A model generated the notes under the pieces. It was not told the DNA's origin and did no database searches. It worked only from the letters and a program-made list of their open reading frames with translations. Of a stretch of DNA of 9,187 nucleotides, positions 1 through 6,390 are shown piece after piece. Origin of the DNA: Planctomycetia bacterium. GTDB taxonomy: Bacteria; Planctomycetota; Phycisphaerae; Phycisphaerales; SM1A02. Every line of letters starts with the position of its first letter. The stretch's first letter is position 1. The stretch lies in assembly GCA_005799205.1 (NCBI GenBank), contig SYHM01000119.1, forward strand, positions 1 to 9,187, written 5' to 3'. The position numbers and the translations under genes are program-made.

Positions 1-1061
1 CGAATCACGAAGCGATTGCCAAGGAGGTGGCCGGTGCGCAGCTTGTTGCCATGGCGTTTGCTCCAAAGCACGGCAAGTCGATCATGTCGAAGTTCAACCG
101 CGCTCTCAGCACGAGGAAGATTGACCGAGAGCGTTTGGCGCGTGACGGCACGGCGGTCTTTCTGCCCCGCACTCCCAATGGTGGAGGGGTCAACCTGAAA
201 GTGATCGCCGATCACCTTCAACATTTCGTCGTGCGACATGTCCTGCTTTTGGATTCCTAGGAATAGGTGTTCTCCTTCCCCTGAGGGTTCGTAGAGCGAA
301 AGCTCATCAACGAGGAAATCGCTTGCTCGCACCTTGATGAGGCCGCCCAATGGAGGGGCGTCGACAGCATGTCGCACGGACAATGGTGAAGGCATCTCCT
401 TGATCGACACCGCGCGAGGCGATTTAAAGACTCCGCACGCTGAGAGAGCCGCCTCGATTTGCGCTGCGGGATCACCGTTGTGGTCAATGTGAATCGCATT
501 CCATCCGCGTGCGAGTGCGGCACGAACATTGTCGATGAGGTCGTCGGCGAAAAAAATCTCGTGAGCTGCGAATCCGGTTGCCCGCTCGAAGGCGGCATAG
601 ATCGCTTCGTCTGGTTTGTTTGCCGCCAATAGGTGAGACGCATGATGCAGTTCAATGGCGGCAAATGCAGGCGATGTCTCGCGCATCTGCTGCCAGTGAG
701 CGTCATTTGTGTTCGAGAGGCAGGCAACAGGAATGCCTGCGCCGCGAACGCGCTCGAAGAGCTGCACGATTCCCGGATAGTCGCCGAGAATCCACCCCAT
801 GTGGATGCGATCGAGTTCGTCACGTGAGTACGAACCGCGCGAAATCTCAGCGAGCTCGAGGAGAAACTGGCCGTAAGTCATTGCTCCGCGCTGATGTCGA
901 TCGACGAGCGAACAGAGGCGGGCGTCAGTCGCGGCGTCGGGAGTGGCGAGCGACTCGCGCACCGGAACATTCGCGGCGGCGCACCCCTCGTGCCATGAGC
1001 GACAGATGCGCACAACGACCCCTCCAAGATCGACGCAGACAACGCGTGGACGTGGCGTCAT
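1..1061 (-). CDS. truD: HAD-like phosphatase fused to TruD tRNA pseudouridine synthase (C-terminus outside window)
   Basis: One open frame from the ATG at 1061 runs to the window edge without a stop (353 full codons). I re-translated it by hand and the phase never shifts. Residues 1-205 are a HAD-superfamily phosphatase: motif I DLGGVVV (D11 nucleophile; G13 where many HADs have the acid/base Asp), motif II LSNTN (S116), motif III lysine K149 in NKPDEAIY, and motif IV FADD (D173, D174). After a linker, residues from about 238 are the TruD N-terminus: GGLIKVRASDFLVDEL, then YEPSGEGEH, then GSAGQKDRRAVT with the expected catalytic Asp at D302, then KLRTGHLLGNRF. TruD makes pseudouridine 13 in tRNA; the HAD substrate is unknown. 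The start overlaps the tadA stop as ATGA. An in-frame ATG at 395 (M223) could start a free TruD, but AAGGAG abuts it with no spacer. The phosphatase itself must read into TruD, since no stop separates them. Confidence 0.88.
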   Translation of the reverse strand, partial: MTPRPRVVCVDLGGVVVRICRSWHEGCAAANVPVRESLATPDAATDARLCSLVDRHQRGAMTYGQFLLELAEISRGSYSRDELDRIHMGWILGDYPGIVQLFERVRGAGIPVACLSNTNDAHWQQMRETSPAFAAIELHHASHLLAANKPDEAIYAAFERATGFAAHEIFFADDLIDNVRAALARGWNAIHIDHNGDPAAQIEAALSACGVFKSPRAVSIKEMPSPLSVRHAVDAPPLGGLIKVRASDFLVDELSLYEPSGEGEHLFLGIQKQDMSHDEMLKVIGDHFQVDPSTIGSAGQKDRRAVTRQTLSVNLPRAESAVELRHDRLAVLWSKRHGNKLRTGHLLGNRFVI

Positions 1062-1630
1062 GGTGTTGCCGGCTTGGGGCTAGGACTGCCGCGCTTGGCC
1101 GCGCGCCGCGCGCGAAAAAAGTCCGTGAGCAGTGATGAGCAAGGATGGCGCAGAACGCCACCGATGACGCTCATCTGGTGGTTGAGCCGCGCATCGCGAC
1201 AAAGGTCGTACAAGGTGTCAACTGCCCCAGCCTTCGGATCGCGCGCGCCGTACACGAGTCGTGCAACGCGCGCATTGACGAGCGCCCCCGCGCACATAGG
1301 ACAGGGTTCAAGCGTGACCGCAATCGAGCAGCCTGAGAGCCGCCATCCACCCGTGATGAGTGCGGCTCGGCGCAGTGCAACCACCTCGGCGTGGCCGGTT
1401 GGGTCAGCGCTCGCCTCACGGTCATTGGATGCTTCGGCGAGAATGACACCCTCTCGATAGATGACTGCGCCGACCGGAACTTCTCCGCGCTCGCCTGCTT
1501 CCTGCGCGAGCGTCAGCGCTCGCGCCATCATGCATTGATCTTCTCGCGTCGTACCCAATGGCAGTGCGAGGATGCGTCGACGCACTCTGCGTCGCCACCT
1601 AAGTTGATGGCGTTGCTCACCACCTCGCAT
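1058..1630 (-). CDS. tadA: tRNA-specific adenosine deaminase TadA
   Basis: The product deaminates the wobble adenosine (A34) of tRNA-Arg(ACG) to inosine. The zinc-dependent cytidine/deoxycytidylate-deaminase fold is clear: EVPVGAV near residue 50, TGHAEV with zinc ligand H80 and proton-shuttle E82, and LEPCPMCAGA with zinc ligands C110 and C113. The stretch YGARDPKAGAVDTL and a C-terminal LLTDFFRARR resemble E. coli TadA closely. From the ATG at 1630 the product is 190 aa, with an Arg-rich N-terminal extension of about 25 residues. That start is preferred because it lies 2 nt after the tatC stop and has GGAG 10 nt upstream. A TTG at codon 25 (1558) or the Met pair at codons 34-35 are alternatives, though the latter would trim the first helix. 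The TGA overlaps the next gene's ATG, so translation is probably coupled. The paralogous guanine deaminase fold is less likely given the TadA-like ends. Confidence 0.92.
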   Translation of the reverse strand: MRGGEQRHQLRWRRRVRRRILALPLGTTREDQCMMARALTLAQEAGERGEVPVGAVIYREGVILAEASNDREASADPTGHAEVVALRRAALITGGWRLSGCSIAVTLEPCPMCAGALVNARVARLVYGARDPKAGAVDTLYDLCRDARLNHQMSVIGGVLRHPCSSLLTDFFRARRAAKRGSPSPKPATP

Positions 1631-1632
1631 GT

Positions 1633-2664
1633 CTACTCATCTCCAACGTCGCCCTCACGTGAACCGCGAGTCCGAAGTCGATCGCCAAACGTGCTGAGCA
1701 CGCTTCCAGCAGCAACGCGCGATGGCGGCGCCATCACAATGAGCCAGATCGAAAACTCATACAGCACGTACAGCGGCACTGCGACCACCAGCAACGAGAG
1801 TGCATCGCCTGGAGCGACCGCGGCAGCGACGACGACAACCCCGAACAGCGCATATCTGCGGTGCTTTCGAAGGAAGCTCGGATTGACAACGCCGACCCAA
1901 CTTAGCAGCAACAGCGCGATGGGCAATTGAAAAGCGAGCGCGAAACACATCGCAAAGAGCAGAACAAAATCGAGATACTCGCTGAGCCGAAATGCCGAGA
2001 CCAGCGTCCCAGGGTGGTCGAGTGCGACGCTTGCGATTTCAAGATGAGCCGCATCTCCAGCCACTGGCAGTGCGATGCGCAACTCGCGAGTCGTGGCGTT
2101 GATCCACGACTCTCCCGCGTGCACCAGCTCTGGGTCGCTTTCGACCACGCGAAGAGCGGGGGATGCGCTTGTGGCGCTTGCCGACTGTGAAGCCTCTCTC
2201 AGCGACGACGGTGCGACACTAAACGACACGAGCACAGTCAAGATCAAGGGAAGCATGACGAAATAAAGCAATCCGAGCCCGATGAGTGCGAGCACGCCAC
2301 TTCCAGGCAACAACAAGCGGACAAAGCGCTGTTCGTGTTGGTAGAGACCCGGCGAGATGAATTTCCACAGCTGCCAGATCACCCACGGCGCAGCAATCAC
2401 GAGCGCTCCAATCAACGAGATCTTGAGATCGGTCGTCATGGTTTCGATCGGGCTCAGGACCGTCAGCTGCGCAGGCAGGTTGTTGGCACGCATCGCGTCG
2501 AGAAGTGGTGCACAGAGCAACATCCGGATGTGTGAGGCGAAGACGAACAGCAACAGCATGAGCGGCACTGGAACGATCACCGCGAGAAAGACGCGCTTGC
2601 GTAGTTCGTCGAGGTGATCGCCAAAACTCATCATGCTTGCTGGACGGACGGCGCGCTCGGTCAT
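1633..2664 (-). CDS. tatC: Sec-independent (twin-arginine) translocase subunit TatC, with enlarged periplasmic loop
   Basis: TatC is the integral-membrane receptor for twin-arginine signal peptides; it works with TatA/B to export folded proteins. Family hallmarks are present: the cytoplasmic N-terminal HLDELRKR (E20), the first periplasmic loop LSPIETMTTDLK, and the second cytoplasmic loop WKFISPGLYQHEQRF, where F102 and E111 match signal-peptide-contacting positions of E. coli TatC (F94, E103). D287 in APGDALS lies in the last third. Six hydrophobic segments can be seen. At 343 aa it is longer than E. coli TatC (258 aa). Most of the excess is a 75-80 residue hydrophilic insert, about residues 149-227, between TM3 and TM4. 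The start ATG overlaps the tatD stop (ATGA) and has AGGA 10 nt upstream; a Met pair at codons 11-12 is an alternative start. No tatA/tatB is in the window. Confidence 0.95.
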   Translation of the reverse strand: MTERAVRPASMMSFGDHLDELRKRVFLAVIVPVPLMLLLFVFASHIRMLLCAPLLDAMRANNLPAQLTVLSPIETMTTDLKISLIGALVIAAPWVIWQLWKFISPGLYQHEQRFVRLLLPGSGVLALIGLGLLYFVMLPLILTVLVSFSVAPSSLREASQSASATSASPALRVVESDPELVHAGESWINATTRELRIALPVAGDAAHLEIASVALDHPGTLVSAFRLSEYLDFVLLFAMCFALAFQLPIALLLLSWVGVVNPSFLRKHRRYALFGVVVVAAAVAPGDALSLLVVAVPLYVLYEFSIWLIVMAPPSRVAAGSVLSTFGDRLRTRGSREGDVGDE

Positions 2665-3464
2665 GGGTGTCGCATCCTAGAGTCGCGCAGTGCATCACCG
2701 AAGAAGGCCACAGCGTTGCGGTCAAGTTGTTCGTTCAGTTCGATGGGGTCTTCCCCCCGCGCGCTCGCGAGGGCGGCAGCGACATGCACCACATGTTTGG
2801 GCTCATTCGGATGCGCCCCCCGCACAGGTTGTGGTGAGAGAAAGGGGGCGTCCGTTTCGATCATGAGTCGATCGCGCGGCACGAGCGCAGCAGCGGCTCG
2901 CACCTCGCGGGCATTTGGAAATGTCAGCACGCCAGTGAACGAGATCATCGCCCCAAGATCAAGCGCGAGCCGCGCATCGCTCGAATCACCAGTGAAACAA
3001 TGAAAGACAAACTGATTTCCAGGAAGTCCGCTGCGCGCGAGCACTGGCACGAGTTCGTGAAACGCCTTGCGGCAGTGGACGATGATCGGCTTGCCGAGGC
3101 CGAGCGTCCCCCATGCGCGAATGTGCGCAAGTTGCTCGTCGAGGATCGCCCGCTGCCGGGACTCGGGCGGCGTGTCGTAGTGGCGATCGAGGCCAAGTTC
3201 TCCCCACGCGAGACACTTGGGATGCTCTCCCGCCTGTCGCAATTCATCCCAGTCGCACGGCGCGTCGGCATACAGAGGATGTACTCCAGCACTCGCAAAG
3301 AGTCTCTCATGTTCACCAGCGAGCGCTGTCGTTCGAAGAGCATCGGCCGTTGTCGTTGCGACGGTGATGCAGCTGTGCACGCCAGCGCGCGCGGCCTCTG
3401 CGAGTACTTCGCCAACGCGACCTGAGAAGTCAGGGAAAGTGAGATGGCAGTGCGTGTCGATCAT
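2661..3464 (-). CDS. tatD: TatD-family metal-dependent hydrolase / deoxyribonuclease
   Basis: This 267-aa protein has the usual TatD length and every metal-site residue of the amidohydrolase-like TIM barrel: the N-terminal DTHCHL (H5, H7), GELGLD (E89), PIIVHCR (H130), VFHCFTG (H155) and IETDAPFL (D205). TatD proteins are cytoplasmic Mg2+-dependent 3'-5' exonucleases, active on single-stranded DNA in E. coli and linked to DNA repair. The name comes from the tat operon; the enzyme is not needed for protein export. Here too it sits directly before tatC with a 4-nt ATGA overlap. The start is fixed by MIDTHCH, the canonical family N-terminus. It follows the antiporter stop by 12 nt, the largest gap in the operon, with no obvious Shine-Dalgarno. 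A closely related family member such as YcfH or YjjV cannot be excluded. Confidence 0.93.
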   Translation of the reverse strand: MIDTHCHLTFPDFSGRVGEVLAEAARAGVHSCITVATTTADALRTTALAGEHERLFASAGVHPLYADAPCDWDELRQAGEHPKCLAWGELGLDRHYDTPPESRQRAILDEQLAHIRAWGTLGLGKPIIVHCRKAFHELVPVLARSGLPGNQFVFHCFTGDSSDARLALDLGAMISFTGVLTFPNAREVRAAAALVPRDRLMIETDAPFLSPQPVRGAHPNEPKHVVHVAAALASARGEDPIELNEQLDRNAVAFFGDALRDSRMRHP

Positions 3465-3476
3465 GTGTTCATGTGT

Positions 3477-4817
3477 CTATGGGCTTTCTGGCACCCTTCG
3501 CAACGCGATCCGCATAAGAACAGGACCGACGATCTCATTCAGCGTGATGCAGGCGATCATGATGGTGATCAGGCTGCGCGCCCATGATTGGGTGGGAAAG
3601 GCAATCAACACCTGCGCGGCAAGCGCAAGCGAGATTCCAGCTTGTGGCACAAATCCGGCCCACGCCCAGCGCACCATTGGCGAAGGGAGACCAACCGCGC
3701 GCGCGGCGAGGGTTGTTCCAGTCCAGATGGCGCCGAGGCGGATGCTCGAGAGCGCAAGCACGATCGGCCAGTTCATGACGAGAGCACCGCAATCAATGTG
3801 CGCTCCAGCAGCAGCAAAGAAGATGCAGCAGACCGGCAAGAAGAGTCGCCGCGCCGTCGCGAAGAACGACGCGCTTGCAAGTGGAGCAACAGTGCGGGCT
3901 GTGTATCCAAGCGTCAGAGCGGTGATGAGTGGCGCCGTCTCAGTGATTGTGCAGAGGATCACAATCAGCACAGCAACCACGAGCACCACCGCGACCATGC
4001 GCTCTTCAATCTGCTGTAGTGCAAGGCGCAGCGGAAGTGCGAGCGCGCAACCTAGGACCACGCTTCCTGCGATGTGCAGAATGATCCAGTACCACGCATG
4101 CCCTGTCGCCGTTGCAGTGGTCGCAACAGCGAACAGCACAATCGAGAACGCGATCACGAGTACGAGGTCTTTCGTGACCGTGGTCGCAAGCAGCAGGCGA
4201 GCAAAGGATGTTGGATGGCGCATCTCGCGCAGAAGCGCGACTGAGACGGCACTGCTACAAGTCGCCGCGAGTGTTGCGCAGATCGCAGCTTCTTCGAGTG
4301 ACCGAAAGTACGCATAGGCCACCGCTCCGACTGTCACAATCACCAGGCTGACCTGCCCAATCGCGATCAAGACGATCGCACGGGCGCGCTGGCGAACGAG
4401 CGATCCATCGATCTCGGAGCCAGCCACGAGGCCAATCATGACGAGTGCCAGCAGTTCCGCTCCATGGAGTGATGCGAGCTGGTCGTGACTGATGAGTGCC
4501 AGCGATGGTCGGTTGAGCCACTCCCACAGGCCAGGGCCGATGACGACCCCGAACAACAACTGCCCAGTGATTGGCGGTAACGCAATCGCGCGTACGAGTC
4601 GCCCTGCGAGCCACGATCCTAAAATGACCAATCCGAGCAGAAGCGTTGACTCGCCTGCGTCAGACAGGTCGGCAACAGGAATGCCCGTGATCCGCGCGCG
4701 CCCCTCGCGCACGAGCTCAATCAGACCAATGAGGCACACGAGCGAGAACGAGAGGATGGATGCGCTGAACCTCGGGCGCTTGCGTTGTCGAATGATCTGT
4801 GCTGACGGTGCGTTCAT
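3477..4817 (-). CDS. CPA2-type cation/proton antiporter
   Basis: A 446-aa polytopic membrane protein of the Na+/H+ exchanger (CPA2, KefB/KefC/NapA-like) type, probably exchanging Na+ or K+ for H+ across the inner membrane. The family pattern is visible. LPPITGQLLFGVVIGPGLW (80-98) is the early conserved helix. A segment at about 181-200 (ATCSSAVSVALLREMRHP) precedes TVTKDLVLVIAF (214-224), where D217 is the likely ion-binding aspartate, here in a K-D pair. LPVCCIFFAAAGAHID (327-342) matches the usual LP-F-F-GL-D element. GFVPQAGISLALA and NEIVGPVLMRIAL close the domain. No TrkA-N/RCK nucleotide-binding domain follows, so gating would have to come from separate proteins; the upstream EIIA- and PII-like genes are candidates. 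About 40 basic or hydrophilic residues precede the conserved core, after a first hydrophobic segment. The start overlaps the upstream stop as ATGA. The transported cation cannot be told from sequence. Confidence 0.85.
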   Translation of the reverse strand: MNAPSAQIIRQRKRPRFSASILSFSLVCLIGLIELVREGRARITGIPVADLSDAGESTLLLGLVILGSWLAGRLVRAIALPPITGQLLFGVVIGPGLWEWLNRPSLALISHDQLASLHGAELLALVMIGLVAGSEIDGSLVRQRARAIVLIAIGQVSLVIVTVGAVAYAYFRSLEEAAICATLAATCSSAVSVALLREMRHPTSFARLLLATTVTKDLVLVIAFSIVLFAVATTATATGHAWYWIILHIAGSVVLGCALALPLRLALQQIEERMVAVVLVVAVLIVILCTITETAPLITALTLGYTARTVAPLASASFFATARRLFLPVCCIFFAAAGAHIDCGALVMNWPIVLALSSIRLGAIWTGTTLAARAVGLPSPMVRWAWAGFVPQAGISLALAAQVLIAFPTQSWARSLITIMIACITLNEIVGPVLMRIALRRVPESP

Positions 4818-6058
4818 ACGGGAACTCGCATCGAGGCATGCGCCTCGCGCGGCATCCTCGGAAAAAACGTGAGTGCAATGCTCGCGAGTGCGATCAGCGT
4901 TGCGACACCGAGCAGTTCATCAGCGATTCCAGAAGAGTCATGAATCGCAAACGCAAGGAGCACGATGATGGTGAGTGGGGCTTGTCGCACAGGGGCGCGC
5001 GCTGCGCATGAGTCGATGGCCACGCTCTCGCGTTCGCGCGAAAGGGCGAGGTTCATCATCAGCGGCTTGAGTACCCGTCGCGCGAGCGCGAGAAGCAGCA
5101 CGATGGCGCCGACAGCAAGCCCGCCAATCAGTGTTGTGCTCTGCTGCGGAAGCGCAAGAGTCATCCCCGCGAAGAAAAAGCAGCCGCTGGCGACGGCCGG
5201 CTCTGCAGACGAGATCAAGTGTTCGAGAGTGCGAAGTCGGCGGCGACTCAGGCCAATCGCAGCGCCGAACAGCAGCCCAGTCAGCAGCGGCGATCCTCCA
5301 AATGAGACGGCGACCCCTGAGAGGATGCACAGCGCGCCGATCGTGATCAATGTCGTTCGCGCGTCGTCTTCGCGTGAGTCGCGCAGAATCTCTCGTGCAC
5401 CGAGAGCGACAACGCAGACTGCGCACAGTTCCATCGCCAGCGCGAGCATGCCGCCTGCTGGTGCGAAGACCACGCTGCCCTGAGCATCCTCATAGCCGCT
5501 CTGAAGCGCAAGCGACGAAACCACGACCGTGCAGATCGCAAGCATTCCCGCGCCCGCTTGCACAAGGACCGCCATGCGAACTGCAGGAGCATCGGTGCGC
5601 GATCCGAGCGAACGCGATTCTGGATTCCATCCCAGCGCAAACGCCGCGAAGGTTCCGCTGAGCAGAATGTGCGCTGCGGCAGGGGAGTCAGGTTGCCAGA
5701 TGCGGGCTATGAGTCCGGCAGCGACCACACTCAGCAGGAGGCCAATGAACAGGTCGAGTCCGATCCACTTCCACAGTGCGCGCGGGATGGCGATGATGAA
5801 CCGCGCACGACACTGCACTCCAATCACGATTCCAGCCCACGTCAACAGGATCAACACGATTGGCTGCACCTGCATCAACCGCTCATCATCGAAGACCCCG
5901 ATCGCATGGGGGCCGACCAGAACGCCGAATCCCAGCAGCGCCCATCCGCCCCCAAGCACGCGCATCACCGGAAACATTCGTCGAGCGCGCTGGACGCCGC
6001 GGCTTCCTGCCACCAGGATGATCGAACCGATGGCAAGCCAGATGAGTGGGCTCGTCAC
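4814..6058 (-). CDS. Divergent CPA2-like membrane protein, possible antiporter partner
   Basis: A 414-aa polytopic membrane protein. It starts at GTG 6058, which overlaps the upstream TGA as GTGA. Its N-terminal half follows the CPA2 exchanger pattern: RVLGGGWALLGFGVLVGPHAIG (33-54) matches the early glycine/proline-rich helix of exchangers, and PIVLILLTWAGIVIGVQ (66-82) the next helix pair. FALGWNPESRSLGSRTDAPAVRMAVL (140-165) sits where exchangers have the serine-rich helix and lead-in to the ion site. The next segment, VQAGAGMLAICTVV, carries no Asp or Glu where exchangers place the ion-binding acid. About 11-12 hydrophobic segments are visible. It lies in tandem with the better-conserved antiporter, overlapping it by 4 nt, which suggests the two are made together. 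It may be an inactive or altered partner subunit, or an exchanger with shifted chemistry. Family membership is by eye and less sure than for its neighbour. Confidence 0.68.
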   Translation of the reverse strand: MTSPLIWLAIGSIILVAGSRGVQRARRMFPVMRVLGGGWALLGFGVLVGPHAIGVFDDERLMQVQPIVLILLTWAGIVIGVQCRARFIIAIPRALWKWIGLDLFIGLLLSVVAAGLIARIWQPDSPAAAHILLSGTFAAFALGWNPESRSLGSRTDAPAVRMAVLVQAGAGMLAICTVVVSSLALQSGYEDAQGSVVFAPAGGMLALAMELCAVCVVALGAREILRDSREDDARTTLITIGALCILSGVAVSFGGSPLLTGLLFGAAIGLSRRRLRTLEHLISSAEPAVASGCFFFAGMTLALPQQSTTLIGGLAVGAIVLLLALARRVLKPLMMNLALSRERESVAIDSCAARAPVRQAPLTIIVLLAFAIHDSSGIADELLGVATLIALASIALTFFPRMPREAHASMRVPV

Positions 6059-6390
6059 GAATCCGATCCGAGGAAGGACTCGACTGGAAATGCCGCTGCG
6101 AGCGGGCGATCATCCTTTGGAATCTCTCGGAGGTATCCCATCAGGAGTGATGCACGATCGGCCCGACACAGTGCGAAGATCGCTCGGCTTCCCGAGGACT
6201 GCGGCAGCAACGCAGCGAGCCCCGCGAAGATCGGCATGTCTTGCTGCATGATGGATGCGAGGCTGCGCGCCTCGACCACGGTCGCATCCGAAATGCCAGC
6301 ATCAAGCACCGTGTTCATCACCGCATCGAACGAGTGGCTGTGTGGAACCAGGACGAACACCAACTGCATCGGATGTGCATGCTCAGCCAT
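6055..6390 (-). CDS. PII-like signalling protein
   Basis: A 111-aa protein with the ferredoxin-like beta-alpha-beta plan of the PII superfamily: strand QLVFVLVP (9-16), helix HSFDAVMNTVLDAG (19-32), strand DATVVEAR (35-42), a connecting loop, strand RAIFALCR (68-75), and helix ADRASLLMGYLREI (76-89). The loop segment QQDMPIFAGLAALLP is the most telling. It recalls a PII-like family, often just labelled P-II family regulator, with a consensus of roughly QD-IPIFAGL-SLL. The classical GlnB/GlnK T-loop with its uridylylated tyrosine is absent, so it is not an ordinary nitrogen PII. PII-type proteins commonly sense nucleotides and plug or gate membrane transporters (GlnK-AmtB, SbtB-SbtA). Here the gene directly precedes two transporter-type genes, so a similar role is inferred. 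It overlaps the EIIA gene by 8 nt and the next gene by 4 nt. AAAGAG lies about 10 nt before the ATG. Confidence 0.75.
   Translation of the reverse strand: MAEHAHPMQLVFVLVPHSHSFDAVMNTVLDAGISDATVVEARSLASIMQQDMPIFAGLAALLPQSSGSRAIFALCRADRASLLMGYLREIPKDDRPLAAAFPVESFLGSDS

Noticed and set aside
549..555. Run of seven T (minus strand) inside the HAD domain as a possible slippage site
   Set aside because: HAD motifs on both sides are in the same frame, so no frameshift is needed to explain the protein.
257..823. 188-codon minus-strand frame over the HAD-TruD gene
   Set aside because: It is a shifted frame of the fusion gene. The HAD and TruD motifs are all in the other frame, which stays open to the window edge.
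3462..3473. Three-codon ORF (ATG AAC ACA TGA, minus strand) whose stop overlaps the tatD start
   Set aside because: It looks like a coupling leader, but with no ribosome binding site and only three codons, chance is the simpler account.
3465..3476. Possible terminator or promoter between the antiporter gene and tatD
   Set aside because: Only 12 bases separate the genes; there is no hairpin or T-run, and no -10-like motif stands out.
3217..4317. 366-codon open frame on the plus strand
   Set aside because: It lies antisense to the tatD start and most of the antiporter, whose products have clear family motifs. Its own translation is Ser/Ala/Arg-rich with no recognisable domain; long antisense frames are expected at this GC content.
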